The position numbers and the translations under genes were made by a program. A DNA stretch of 64,000 nucleotides from Streptomyces antimycoticus. GTDB taxonomy: Bacteria > Actinomycetota > Actinomycetes > Streptomycetales > Streptomycetaceae. The DNA lies in the NCBI RefSeq assembly GCF_005405925.1, contig NZ_BJHV01000001.1, positions 4,278,001 through 4,342,000 of the forward strand, given 5' to 3'. Numbering within the stretch: position 1 is the stretch's first letter; the number at the start of each line of letters is the position of its first letter. Of this stretch, positions 8,224-16,597 are shown one piece after another. The notes beneath the pieces were generated by a model, which was not told the DNA's origin, searched no databases, and saw only the letters and a list, made by a program, of their open reading frames with translations.

Positions 8224-8309
8224 ACTGCGCCATCCGGGGCACAGGGGCCGCCGGTGGGCCGGGCAGGGGGTCCCGGCGGATCAGGCAGGGGTGACCGGCG
8301 ACCGGCGGG

Positions 8310-9092
8310 TCAGGCGATGCGTTCCACGAGATTCGCGATGGAGTCGACGACCGTGGACGGGCGGTACGGATACCGGTCCACCTCTGCCGCCTTGGTCACC
8401 CCGGTGAGCACCAGGAAGGTCTCCATACCGGCCTCGAGCCCGGCCCGGACATCGGTGTCCATCCGGTCGCCGATCATCGCGCTGGTCTCGGAGTGGGCAC
8501 CGATCGCGTTCAGCCCGGAGCGCATCATCAGCGGATTGGGCTTGCCGACGAAGTACGGCTTCTGGCCGGTCGCCTTGGTGATCAGCGCGGCCACGGAACC
8601 GGTGGCGGGCAGCGCACCCTCCGCGGAGGGGCCGATCTCATCGGGGTTGGTGGCGATGAACCGCGCACCGTCGTTGATCAGTCGGATGGCCTTGGTGAGC
8701 GCCTCGAAGCTGTACGTACGGGTCTCGCCGAGCACCACATAGTCCGGTTCGACATCCGTAAGGACGTAGCCGATGTCGTGCAGCGCGGTGGTCAGCCCCG
8801 CCTCCCCGATCACATACGCGGTGCCGCCGGGGCGCTGCTCATCCAGGAACTGGGCGCTGGCCAGCGCCGACGTCCAGATGTTGGCCACCGGGACGTCCAG
8901 CCCGATCCGGGACAGCCGGGCGTGGAGGTCGCGCGGGGTGTAGATGGAGTTGTTGGTGAGCACCAGGAAGGGCGTGCCGGATTCGCGCAGCCGCTTGACG
9001 AAGGCATCGGCACCCGGCACCGGTATGCCCTCGTGCATCAGGACACCGTCCATGTCGGTGAGCCATGACTCGATCGGCTTGCGCTCTGCCAC
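8310..9092 (-). CDS. HAD-IIA family hydrolase (NagD-like phosphatase)
   Basis: 260 residues from GTG 9092 with GGAGAG upstream. The HAD motifs are complete: nucleophile Asp13 and Asp15 in LTDMDGVL, motif II LTNNS (45-49), Lys184 in GKPNP, and the metal-binding acids in GDRMDTD (208-214). The long cap between motifs II and III is the C2a cap of the HAD-IIA subgroup. Members dephosphorylate small sugar or nucleotide phosphates in the cytoplasm; the substrate cannot be assigned here. It is a stand-alone gene with a hairpin downstream. Confidence 0.88.
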   Translation of the reverse strand: MAERKPIESWLTDMDGVLMHEGIPVPGADAFVKRLRESGTPFLVLTNNSIYTPRDLHARLSRIGLDVPVANIWTSALASAQFLDEQRPGGTAYVIGEAGLTTALHDIGYVLTDVEPDYVVLGETRTYSFEALTKAIRLINDGARFIATNPDEIGPSAEGALPATGSVAALITKATGQKPYFVGKPNPLMMRSGLNAIGAHSETSAMIGDRMDTDVRAGLEAGMETFLVLTGVTKAAEVDRYPYRPSTVVDSIANLVERIA

Positions 9093-9248
9093 TGGTTGCT
9101 CTCCGCTCGGAATCGACCTCTGGCGACGACCTCAGCCTAACCGGGGAAAGCCCCGGGGAGACCGCCCCGTGTCCGGGAGCACAATGCGTTCGCCGTCCGT
9201 TCGCGCCCCGTCCCAGCGCGACAGATCCGCACAGGTGTCTGATCCTGA

Positions 9249-9273
9249 GGGAGGGGCGGATTCCGCCCCTCCC
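9249..9273. promoter_or_regulatory. Hairpin in the leader of the small antitoxin-like gene
   Basis: A perfect 11-bp stem (GGGAGGGGCGG paired with CCGCCCCTCCC) with a 3-nt loop lies 30 nt before the start at 9304 and just before its AAGGAGG. It could terminate upstream transcription or affect translation of the small gene. Confidence 0.5.
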
Positions 9274-9303
9274 TGGAACGAGCCGGACCGTAAGGAGGCC
9301 GCG

Positions 9304-9492
9304 ATGGGCATGATGGACAAGCTCAAGGGCGCGATCAGCAAGAACCCGGACAAGGCTCGGAAGGGCAGTCGTAAGGGGGCCGAGGCCGCTGACAAGAAGA
9401 CGGGCGGCAAGTACTCGGAGCAGGTCCAGTCCGGCTCGGACAAGATCGACGACGAGCTGCGCCGCCGGGGCGAGGGGCCCCGGGGCCAGTAG
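9304..9492 (+). CDS. MT0933-type small antitoxin-like protein
   Basis: 62 residues, highly charged (MDKLKGAISKNPDKARKG, then KYSEQVQSGSDKIDDEL). It matches the small actinobacterial family named after M. tuberculosis MT0933 and annotated as an antitoxin. No toxin gene is adjacent, so the antitoxin label rests only on family naming. ATG 9304 has an excellent AAGGAGG six bases upstream. The open frame extends farther upstream, but that part lacks a start signal. Confidence 0.75.
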   Translation: MGMMDKLKGAISKNPDKARKGSRKGAEAADKKTGGKYSEQVQSGSDKIDDELRRRGEGPRGQ

Positions 9493-9525
9493 CTCGGAGT
9501 TGAGGGCGTCGGGGACGTCGGGGCT

Positions 9526-11154
9526 TCAGGTCCCCGAGCGCCGGGATCTCACCACGAGGACGGTACCGCAGGTCACGAGCGCGGCGCTGATGACGCCGAG
9601 CCCCGCGAGCAGGGCGGTGTGACGACCCGTCGCGGCGAGTTCGGGCACCGGCTCGCGCTCGTGGCCGCCGTCCTCCTCTTGACGTCCATCGGTGCCGGTG
9701 CCGGTGCTGGGGTCGGCTTGGGACTCCTGTCCGGGGTCGGTTTCGGCTCCGGGGTCGGTCTCCGCTCCGGGGTCGGTTTCGGCACCCGGATCGGTCTCGG
9801 CTCCGGGGTCGGTGCCCAGGTCCGTCTCGGTGCCCAGGTCGGTTTCGGCGCTGGGGTCGTCGGTCTCCGTACCTAGCTCGGTGTCGGTGCCCAGGTCGGT
9901 GTCGGTGCCCAGGCCCTCGTCGAGGCCAGTGTCGGCGTCGGCGTCCGTCTCGGTGTCGGTACCCGCCTCGGTGTCGGCATCCGTACCGGCGTCGGTGCCC
10001 GAGCCGAGGTCCGCGTCCGCGTCGGTGTCCGCGTCCGCGTCGGTGTCCACGTCCGTGTCGACATCCGCACCCAACTCGGTATCGGTGCCCGTATCCGTCT
10101 CGGCATCCGCTCCGGTCCCTGTGTCCGTTTCGGCACTGGGATCGGTGTCGACGTCGGCCTCCGCGCCGACATCGGCCTCCGCCTCCGCGTCGGCATCAGT
10201 GTCGCTGTCGGCACGGGGCGGCACCGTGGCCGGATGGCTCTCCCCATGGCTTGCGCCGGCGCTCGGCGTCCGGCTCGGCGCGGCGGAGGGCCGGGTCTTC
10301 TCGGGCGTGCGCGTCGGAACGGCCGTGGGGCTCTTGGAGCGGGTGGTCGGCTGCGGGGCGGGCTTGGTCTCGGTGGCTTCGTCGGTAGCGGCTCCGGCGC
10401 CGACGCCGGTATCCGTCTCCCTATCCCTGACGGCGCCCGTAGCCGCCCTCGTCCGCGTTCCGGTACCCGTCAGGGCCTCCGTACCCGTCCCGGCCTCCAT
10501 ACCCGCGCCCGAACCCGAACCCGTACCCGAAGCCGCCCCCGTGCCCGAAGCCGCCCCCGTCGCCGCCGGGCCGATGTGGAATGCGTAGTCGTTGGACTGC
10601 CCCACCCAGTCGCCGTCGTTCGCGCGCCGCTGTACGGCGATGGCGTTGGCCGTCACCGGCCCCTCGGGCGCGTCCTCGGTGAACCGCGTGCGCACCTGCA
10701 CGTCGACGGTCTTGTGCGCGGGCACGGTGAAACCCTTGAAATGGCTGTTGTCGAAGACCCCGATGTTCTCGTCCTCGTCCGTCGTCTGGAAGGAGACGGC
10801 CCGCCAGGTGGCGCCGCCCTCCGCGGACGGGTCCAGGAACTCGAAACCAATATGGCGGGGCCGCAGTTCACGGGCCTCGTCGATCAGGACGGCGATGGGG
10901 TGGATGGCGCGGCAGCCGGTGTCCGTGGCGTTGCGCAGTTCGAGGTGCCAGCCGCGCCAGCCGCCGCCCCGGGCGTACTGATCCGGCCCATCGCGCAGAT
11001 GGGCTTCGATCGGGAAGTCGGAGGCGTTCCGGCCCCCGCAGGCGGCGGACTCGGCCTCGGCGGCGTACACCGGGATTCCATAGAGGGCGGGGGCGAACGC
11101 GAGCGCGGCCGCCGGAAGGACAGCTCGTAGGGACAGTGCGGTGGGCAAGCGCAT
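9526..11154 (-). CDS. LAATG surface protein with a long Asp/Thr/Gly repeat stalk
   Basis: 542 residues. A signal peptide ([16 protein letters not shown]) precedes a folded domain to about residue 195, with motifs such as [11 protein letters not shown] and [21 protein letters not shown] region to about residue 480 is then dominated by GTDTDADTDTE-like repeats, extremely acidic and presumably extended. The C-terminus has LAATG (506-510), a hydrophobic helix and a RSRRSGT tail. LAxTG is the sorting signal recognised by class E sortases, and one lies at 16598-17383. The role is probably a wall-linked stalked surface protein; Ca2+ binding by the Asp repeats is possible but unproven. AGAGG precedes ATG 11154. 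Confidence 0.8.
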   Translation of the reverse strand: MRLPTALSLRAVLPAAALAFAPALYGIPVYAAEAESAACGGRNASDFPIEAHLRDGPDQYARGGGWRGWHLELRNATDTGCRAIHPIAVLIDEARELRPRHIGFEFLDPSAEGGATWRAVSFQTTDEDENIGVFDNSHFKGFTVPAHKTVDVQVRTRFTEDAPEGPVTANAIAVQRRANDGDWVGQSNDYAFHIGPAATGAASGTGAASGTGSGSGAGMEAGTGTEALTGTGTRTRAATGAVRDRETDTGVGAGAATDEATETKPAPQPTTRSKSPTAVPTRTPEKTRPSAAPSRTPSAGASHGESHPATVPPRADSDTDADAEAEADVGAEADVDTDPSAETDTGTGADAETDTGTDTELGADVDTDVDTDADADTDADADLGSGTDAGTDADTEAGTDTETDADADTGLDEGLGTDTDLGTDTELGTETDDPSAETDLGTETDLGTDPGAETDPGAETDPGAETDPGAETDPGQESQADPSTGTGTDGRQEEDGGHEREPVPELAATGRHTALLAGLGVISAALVTCGTVLVVRSRRSGT

Positions 11155-11270
11155 GAGTGACCTCTGCTGTGCGGGGTTTCCCCGAGCACTGCGCTACATT
11201 CCGCGTCCGCACGCCGACACACCGCACCAGGCCCGGATTGCCCCCGACTGGCGGTCAGGATCCCCCTCGA

Positions 11271-12421
11271 TCAGCCCAGTGCGAACAGCGGTGCGAGGAC
11301 GAGCCGGGCGGCGCCCTCGACGACGGCCCGCCCGCCCCGCTCCACCACATCCACGGGCACGGTAAGGCGGCTGGCGCGGGCGGAGTCCTCGGCGATCATC
11401 GTGGCCACACCGCGAACGTAGGGCTCGGGGTCGGCCAGCACCACCCGGCCGCCCAGCAGCACCCGGTCGATGTCGAGGAGCCGTACGAGGTTGGCCGCGC
11501 CGACGCCGAGCAGCCGCGCCGCGTCCGTATGGTCGTCGCGTGCGACGGCGGCGAGGCACAGCGCCTCCAGGCAGCCGCGATTGCCGCATTCGCAGGGCGG
11601 CCCGTCGAGCTGGATCACCTGATGCCCGAACTCGCCCGCGTCGGTCCGCGCCCCCGGTAGACGTCCCCGCCGAGCATCAGACCGGCGCCGAGGCCGGTGC
11701 CCAGATGGAGATACGCGGCCGATGGGGCGGTCCCGGCGGTCACCAGCCCGAGCGCCGCGGCGTTGGTGTCCTTGTCGAGGACGACGGGCAGGCCGAGCCG
11801 CTCGGCGAGCGCGTCCCGCAGCGGGAAGCCGTCCCACTGGGGGAAGCCGGTGACGCGGTGCAGCACGCCGGAGCCGTGGTCGAGCGGTCCGGGCGCGGCG
11901 ACGCCGACACCGAGCAGCCCGCCGCCCGGGCCACCGCCCGCCGCAGCTCCGGTCGCGCCACCCGTCTCCGTACCGGTCTCCGTAAGGCCGGTACAGGCGT
12001 CTGCGAGGAGCGCCCCGACCTCGGCGGTGGCCGCCGTGAGCGCCTCCTCCGCCCCCGCGCCGAAGTCGAAGGGCGCCGTACGGGCGGCGACCGGTGTGCC
12101 CGCGAGGTCGACGAGAACGGCCGTCAGCTCATCGCGGTCGAGCTGCAGCCCGATCGCGTGGCGGGCGCCCGGGACCAGGCGGAGTACGGCGGGCGGTTTG
12201 CCGCCGGTCGAGGCGCGCTGACCGGCCTCCACCGCCAGCCCCTCCGTCCTCAGCCGCGCCGTGATCTTGCTGACGGCCTGGGGGGTGAGGCCGGTGTGGC
12301 CGGCCAGCTCCGGTCGGCTGACTCCGTCCTCGCCCGCGTCGCGCAGCAGACGCAGGACGAGCGCGGCGTTATGACTGCGCAGGGCGGTCAGATTGGCTCC
12401 GGGCCCGGCCGCCCCCGACAT
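11271..12421 (-). pseudogene. ROK-family transcriptional regulator, frameshifted as read
   Basis: The N-terminal part (ATG 12421, GGAGGGG upstream) has a winged helix (SRPELAGHTGLTPQAVSKI) and the first half of a ROK domain (GVGVAAPGPL, LDKDTNAAALG, LHLGTGLGAGLMLGGDVYRG). The frame then breaks. The continuation in the next frame is RTDAGEFGHQV followed by the ROK zinc signature CECGNRGCLE, ending at 11271. Adding one base to the C5 run at 11651-11655 restores a normal ROK repressor of about 380 residues. A sequencing under-call is more likely than a true mutation. It is divergent from the oxidoreductase and probably represses it through the palindrome at 12457-12483. Confidence 0.8.
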
Positions 12422-12456
12422 GGTGCTGTTCACCCCTCCATTGTGGCCACCGCTTG

Positions 12457-12483
12457 CACTTTGGCAACACTGTTGCCAAAGTG
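12457..12483. promoter_or_regulatory. Perfect 27-bp palindrome, probable ROK operator
   Basis: Arms CACTTTGGCAACA and TGTTGCCAAAGTG are exact reverse complements around a single C. The site lies between the divergent ROK regulator and oxidoreductase genes, only 7 bp from the oxidoreductase ATG. The position and symmetry fit a repressor site; binding by the ROK protein is inferred. Confidence 0.75.
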
Positions 12484-12489
12484 ACCCTC

Positions 12490-13590
12490 ATGGATGCCAT
12501 GGATGACAGCAGCACCGTCCGCGTGGGACTGATCGGCTACGGCCTGGCCGGATCCGTCTTCCACGCCCCCTTGATCGCGGCCACCGAGGGACTGGTGCTG
12601 GACACCATCGTCACCTCCAGCCCGGAGCGGCAGCGGCAGGCACGCGCCGAGTTCCCCGATGTCCGTCTCGCGGACTCCGCCGATGAGCTGTGGGGCCGGG
12701 CGGATGAGCTGGACCTGATCGTCATCGCCTCCCCGAACCGCACCCATGTCCCGCTCGCCCGCACCGCCCTCGAGGCGGGGCTGCCGGTCGTCGTCGACAA
12801 GCCGCTGGCCGCGACCGCCGCCGAGGCCGAGGAGCTGGCCGCGCTCGCCGAGGCCCGCGGGCTGCTGCTGAGCGTCTTCCAGAACCGCCGCTGGGACAAC
12901 GACTTCCTCACCCTCCGCAAACTGCTCGCCGAGGGCGCGCTCGGCGACGTGCAGCGCTTCGAGTCCCGCTTCGAGCGGTGGCGGCCGCAGCTCAAGGGCG
13001 GCTGGCGGGAGTCCGGCGACCCGGCCGAGGTCGGCGGGCTGCTGTACGACCTGGGCAGCCACCTCGTCGATCAGGCGCTCACCCTCTTCGGCCCCGTCGA
13101 GTCCGTCTACGCCGAGGTGGATGTGCGCCGTCCCGGGGCGCAGACCGACGATGACACCTTCATCGCCCTCACCCACACCAGCGGGGTCCGCTCCCATCTG
13201 TGGATGAGCGCGATCACCGCCCAGCTCGGCCCGCGCTTCCGGGTGCTGGGCAGCGGGTCGGGCTATGTGAAGTACGGTCTCGACCCGCAGGAGGCCGCCC
13301 TGCGCGAGGGGCTGCGCCCCGGCGACCCGTCCGCGGAATGGGGCGCCGAGCCGGAGAGCGAATGGGGCCGGCTGGGCGCCGGAGAGTCCCCGCTGACCGG
13401 CGGCGGGGTCCCCGTGCCGACCCTCCAGGGCGACTACCCCGCGTACTACGCCGCCGTCGCCGCCGCCCTCCGAGACGGCACCCCGCCGCCGGTCACCGCC
13501 GCCGAGGCCGCGGCCGCCCTGCATGTGCTGGAGGCGGCCCGGGTGTCGGCCGCGGAGCGCCGTACCGTCCGGATCGAGGTCCCCGCATGA
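12490..13590 (+). CDS. Gfo/Idh/MocA-family oxidoreductase
   Basis: 366 residues from ATG 12490. The longer frame from 12454 would begin inside the palindromic operator. ATG 12499 is an alternative, and neither has a clear Shine-Dalgarno site. The N-terminal Rossmann fold has GLIGYGLAGSVFHAPLI, then SPNRTHVPLA and VDKPLA, the family's D-K-P variant of EKP. The C-terminal domain carries GGLLYDLGSHLVDQAL with the catalytic-region His. Such enzymes oxidise sugars or polyols with NAD(P). The ROK regulator next to it fits a sugar-inducible unit. It overlaps the next gene by ATGA. Confidence 0.88.
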   Translation: MDAMDDSSTVRVGLIGYGLAGSVFHAPLIAATEGLVLDTIVTSSPERQRQARAEFPDVRLADSADELWGRADELDLIVIASPNRTHVPLARTALEAGLPVVVDKPLAATAAEAEELAALAEARGLLLSVFQNRRWDNDFLTLRKLLAEGALGDVQRFESRFERWRPQLKGGWRESGDPAEVGGLLYDLGSHLVDQALTLFGPVESVYAEVDVRRPGAQTDDDTFIALTHTSGVRSHLWMSAITAQLGPRFRVLGSGSGYVKYGLDPQEAALREGLRPGDPSAEWGAEPESEWGRLGAGESPLTGGGVPVPTLQGDYPAYYAAVAAALRDGTPPPVTAAEAAAALHVLEAARVSAAERRTVRIEVPA

Positions 13591-14063
13591 GCGAGCACGC
13601 CGAGCTGATATCCCGCATCGAGGAGCAGGAGCGCCGGCTGCGGCTGCCCCGCTTCGACAACGACGACGCCTGGCGTCTGGGCTGCCTCATCGCCGACCTG
13701 GCCCAGGAGCGCGGCGCCGCCGTCACGATCGGCATCCACCGGGCCGGTCAGCGGCTCTTCCACCGCGCCCTGCCGGGCACCTCCCCCGACAACGACGCCT
13801 GGCTGGAGCGCAAGTGCCGGGTCGTGGAGCGCTACGGGGCGAGCTCATTCCTCGTCGGCGCCCGCTTCCGCGCCAAGGGCGCCGGCTTCGAGGAGTCCTC
13901 CCGCCTCGACCCCGACCGGTACGCCGCGCACGGCGGCGCCTTCCCCCTCCATGTGACGGGCACGGGCGTCATCGGCGCGGTCGCCGTCTCGGGGCTGCCG
14001 CAGGCCGAGGACCACGCGCTGGTGGTGGAGGCGCTGGAGCGCTATCTGGCGGCGACGGCCTGA
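13587..14063 (+). CDS. UPF0303 / heme-degrading-domain-like protein
   Basis: 158 residues. ATG 13587 overlaps the stop of the oxidoreductase (ATGA), so translation is coupled. The fold is of the UPF0303/GlcG-like family (AVTIGIHRAGQRLFHRALPGT, DNDAWLERKCRVVERYGASS, FPLHVTGTGVIGAVAVSGL). The precise reaction is unknown in bacteria. The yeast relative takes part in tail-anchored protein handling and some relatives bind heme or corrinoids. The coupling suggests a role in the same sugar-related pathway as the oxidoreductase. Confidence 0.8.
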   Translation: MSEHAELISRIEEQERRLRLPRFDNDDAWRLGCLIADLAQERGAAVTIGIHRAGQRLFHRALPGTSPDNDAWLERKCRVVERYGASSFLVGARFRAKGAGFEESSRLDPDRYAAHGGAFPLHVTGTGVIGAVAVSGLPQAEDHALVVEALERYLAATA

Positions 14064-14078
14064 GGCGGCCATACGGAG

Positions 14079-14101
14079 GGGCGGCCCCGACGGGGCCGCC
14101 C
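14079..14101. terminator. Hairpin terminator between convergent genes
   Basis: A perfect 10-bp stem (GGGCGGCCCC paired with GGGGCCGCCC) with a GAC loop lies between the UPF0303 gene and the minus-strand fumarylacetoacetase-fold gene. Confidence 0.7.
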
Positions 14102-14114
14102 GCCCGGCATCCGG

Positions 14115-14981
14115 CTACGCGTCCTTGAATTCCTGGCGCTGGCGGCCCAGCCCGTCGATCTCGAGCTCGACGACATCGCCGGAGCGGAGGTACGGCTTGG
14201 GCTCGGGGCGGCCCATGGCCACGCCCGCCGGGGTGCCGGTGTTGATGACATCGCCGGGGTAGAGGGTCATGAACTGGCTGAGGTAGCGGACCACATGCGC
14301 CACGCCGAAGATCTGGTCCGCGGTGGTGCCATCCTGCTTGACCTCGCCGTTGACCCAGAGGCGCAGGCCCAGGGCCTGCGGGTCGGGGATCTCGTCGGCG
14401 GTCACCAGCCAGGGGCCCAGGGGGTTGAACGTCTCGCAGTTCTTGCCCTTGTCCCACTGGCCGCCGCGCTCGATCTGGAAGGCGCGCTCGGAGACGTCGT
14501 GGGCGATCGCATAGCCCGCGACCGAGGCGAGGGCGGCCTCGTCGGAGTCGAGGTAGCGGGCGGTGCGGCCGATGACGACGGCGAGTTCGACCTCCCAGTC
14601 GGTCTTCACGCTGCCGCGCGGGACGAGGACCGTGTCATCGGGGCCGACGACCGTGTCCGGGGCCTTCATGAAGATGATGGGCTCTTCGGGGGCGCTGGCG
14701 CCGGTCTCGGCGGCGTGGTCGTGGTAGTTCAGCCCGATGCACACGATCTTGCCAATACTGCCGAGCGGCGGGCCGATGCGCACTCCGCCGTCCTCGATCA
14801 CCGGCAGGGCGTCGTCGCCCTCGGCGGCCGCCGCCGCGCGCAGTCGCGCGAGGGCGACCTCGTCGGCGAGGAGGGCGCCGTCGATGTCCGGGACCAGGGC
14901 GGACAGGTCGCGCAAGGTGCCGTTCTGATCGAGCAGCGCGGGGCGTTCCGCGCCCGCCGGTCCGACTCGCAGCAGTTTCAT
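14115..14981 (-). CDS. Fumarylacetoacetate hydrolase family protein
   Basis: 288 residues, GGGAG upstream of ATG 14981. The N-terminal small domain is followed by the FAH domain (CIGLNYHDHAAE, IIFMKAPDTVVGP, DWEVELAVVIGR, YAIAHDVSERAFQ, MTLYPGDVINTGTPAGV). The catalytic His and the Glu/Asp metal ligands expected in HDHAAE and WEVEL are present. Members hydrolyse or decarboxylate beta-diketo acids such as acylpyruvates and ureidoglycolate-like compounds in the cytoplasm. The exact substrate is not set by the context. It is monocistronic and convergent with UPF0303. Confidence 0.88.
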   Translation of the reverse strand: MKLLRVGPAGAERPALLDQNGTLRDLSALVPDIDGALLADEVALARLRAAAAAEGDDALPVIEDGGVRIGPPLGSIGKIVCIGLNYHDHAAETGASAPEEPIIFMKAPDTVVGPDDTVLVPRGSVKTDWEVELAVVIGRTARYLDSDEAALASVAGYAIAHDVSERAFQIERGGQWDKGKNCETFNPLGPWLVTADEIPDPQALGLRLWVNGEVKQDGTTADQIFGVAHVVRYLSQFMTLYPGDVINTGTPAGVAMGRPEPKPYLRSGDVVELEIDGLGRQRQEFKDA

Positions 14982-15138
14982 CCCAAGACTCCCGAGGTCA
15001 CAGGCCGGTGCGAGGCGCCTACCGGCTGATCGATCCTCCCTTCAGGGGCATCCAGCCCGCAAGACCTCATTCACGGACTGGGACAGCGGTTTCACTCGTG
15101 ACTCCGACGGGCGCCGTTGTGGCCGCCGTTGGGGCCCC

Positions 15139-15210
15139 GCCATGGGTGCCGCCACGGGTGCCGCCATGGGTGCCGCCACGGGCCCCGCCATGGGTGCCGC
15201 CACGGGTGCC
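15139..15210. repeat. Six 12-bp tandem units just past the yidC-like stop
   Basis: GCCATGGGTGCC and GCCACGGGTGCC alternate three times (15139-15210), one unit with a small change. The array ends one base before the stop codon of the minus-strand YidC-like gene. Confidence 0.85.
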
Positions 15211-15211
15211 G

Positions 15212-15874
15212 TCATCCGCGGTGCAGCAGGGCCCGCTCCACCGCCGTCCAGGTGGTGCTGGTCGCCAGGTACAGCGCCGCCGCCAGCGGGACCACGGCGG
15301 CGGTGACGAGGGTGCCGAACGACAGCAGCGGCAGCGCCCGGACCACTCCGGGCGCCCCGGGGACGGTCGTCCTACGGGCGCGGAGATACGTCCAGGTCGC
15401 CACGGCCGCGATCAGCGCGAAGAGCCCGAGGTAGACCAGGCCCGGCGCACCGCTGAGGGCCCCGCCCCACCGGTTCCCGAGCGGGGCCCCGGCGAGGGTG
15501 TGGTCGAGGAGGTCTCCGGCGCCGCTGCCGGTGGAGAACACGTGGTACATGACGAAGAAGACGGGAAGCTGGGCGAGCGCCGGGAGACAGCCCGCCAGCG
15601 GTGACGCACCCTCCTTCGCCTGCAGCTCCGCCATGGCGCGCCGCAGCCGCTCGGGGTCGCCCTTGTGCTTGCGGCTCAGCTCCGTGAGCTTCGGCGCGAG
15701 CGCGGCCCGCGCCTTCTCACCGCGCACCGCGGCACGGGCCAGGGGATGCAGTACCGCGCGGACGCACAGCGTGAACAGGACGATGGCGGCCGCCGCCGCG
15801 GACGCGCCGAAGAGCGGGTCGAGGCCGCCCGCCATGGTGGTCAGCAGGGAGCCGAGGGAAGAGAAAAGGGACAT
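15212..15874 (-). CDS. YidC/Oxa1-family membrane insertase paralogue
   Basis: 220 residues, GGAGGG upstream of ATG 15874. The layout is that of short Gram-positive YidC proteins: a first membrane segment (AAAAAIVLFTLCVRAVLHPL), a charged cytoplasmic loop (KARAALAPKLTELSRKHKGDPERL), then QLPVFFVMYHVF and three further hydrophobic segments. A conserved Arg in the first helix region (CVRAV) matches the hydrophilic-groove Arg of YidC. It is shorter than the main YidC near dnaA and lacks a long basic tail, so it is probably an accessory paralogue. It lies downstream of a DUF6412 gene on the same strand. Confidence 0.82.
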   Translation of the reverse strand: MSLFSSLGSLLTTMAGGLDPLFGASAAAAAIVLFTLCVRAVLHPLARAAVRGEKARAALAPKLTELSRKHKGDPERLRRAMAELQAKEGASPLAGCLPALAQLPVFFVMYHVFSTGSGAGDLLDHTLAGAPLGNRWGGALSGAPGLVYLGLFALIAAVATWTYLRARRTTVPGAPGVVRALPLLSFGTLVTAAVVPLAAALYLATSTTWTAVERALLHRG

Positions 15875-16025
15875 GGGAGCCCTCCGCGGGTCTCGTCGTG
15901 CCGGAGTGAGGAAGACATCGGCGTGACGAGCCGCATGGCGCGGCGGTACGGATCGGCCTGGCCGGACGAGGAGTGCGGACCGTGGGCCCGGCGGGGGCTT
16001 TCGGGACTGACGCCCCGGATCCCGC

Positions 16026-16049
16026 TCCTCAAACGCCGGAGAGGCTGAA
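16026..16049. repeat. Dispersed Streptomyces repeat (CTCAAACGCCGG type)
   Basis: CTCCTCAAACGCCGGAGAGG-CTGA resembles an element I recall as recurring between many Streptomyces genes (CCTCAAACGCCGGACGGGCTGA). It lies between the DUF6412 and yidC-like genes. Other copies were not found in this window. Confidence 0.4.
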
Positions 16050-16059
16050 GGTGGTGCGC

Positions 16060-16380
16060 CTACGCGGCCGTCGGCCGCCGACGGCCCGGCGCTCGCGGCC
16101 TCGGACGTCCGGAGGCGTCGGGATCCCGCTGGGGCAGAAACGCCGTACGGCGCTCGCGGTCCCGTATCGCGGTGCGAATCCGCCCGGCGGGGGCGGGTAT
16201 TCGGCCGCGGGAGGCGAGGATCGCGCAGGTGAGCAGCGCCGTGGCGACGGCGGCCGTGGCCGCCACGGTGGCGGCGAGGGCGACGGCGCTGACGGCCCCG
16301 CTCTGCGCCAGCAGAACCCCGGTCAGCAGAAACAGGCAGACGCCCAGCCGCATGCGCAGCGCTTCGAGTCGTCGCGACAC
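16060..16380 (-). CDS. DUF6412 family membrane protein
   Basis: 106 residues from GTG 16380, with GGAGAGGGGG about 8 nt upstream. The N-terminus is basic, with two hydrophobic segments (LGVCLFLLTGVLL and AVALAATVAATAAVATALLTCAILA). The C-terminal motif RTAIRDRERRTAFLPQRDPD is the hallmark of this streptomycete family and gives the assignment. The function is unknown. The placement just upstream of a YidC paralogue suggests a link to membrane insertion. Confidence 0.75.
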   Translation of the reverse strand: MSRRLEALRMRLGVCLFLLTGVLLAQSGAVSAVALAATVAATAAVATALLTCAILASRGRIPAPAGRIRTAIRDRERRTAFLPQRDPDASGRPRPRAPGRRRPTAA

Positions 16381-16427
16381 CGTCACGTCCCCCTCTCCGG
16401 CCGGTCTCCCCTCCTGGCTACGCCAGT

Positions 16428-16495
16428 CTAAGCAGATCGGCTGAAGTCGGCTGCGGTTCGGCGTCCCGAAGGCGCGCGGGGCCGTGCCGATGTGC
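16428..16495. repeat. Dispersed Streptomyces intergenic repeat, copy 2
   Basis: Positions 16428-16460 match 2679-2711 at 30 of 33 bases (CTAAGCAGATCG-x-C/T-GAAG-x-CGGCTGCGGTTCG) and then diverge. It lies in the leader of the DUF6412 gene. Confidence 0.6.
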
Positions 16496-16505
16496 GGCTC
16501 CACCG

Positions 16506-16559
16506 CGTAACTGGGGCTTCGCCCCGGGCCCCGGGGCCCGGGGTGAAGCCCCAGTTACG
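16506..16559. terminator. 54-nt near-perfect palindrome
   Basis: The 27-nt arms pair with a single G-T wobble and no extra loop bases except the central GGCC. It lies 39 nt past the stop of the minus-strand sortase gene, where a terminator is expected, and upstream of DUF6412. Confidence 0.7.
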
Positions 16560-16597
16560 GGAAGGGGCGGGGAGGGGGAGGCAGCGCGCGGCAGGCG

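Noticed and set aside
9692..10588. Val/Ser-rich plus-strand ORF opposite the Asp/Thr stalk protein
   Set aside because: It is the antisense of the repeat-encoding region and has no signal or ribosome site.
12454..12489. Upstream TTG start for the Gfo/Idh/MocA gene
   Set aside because: It would place the first codons inside the perfect palindromic operator.
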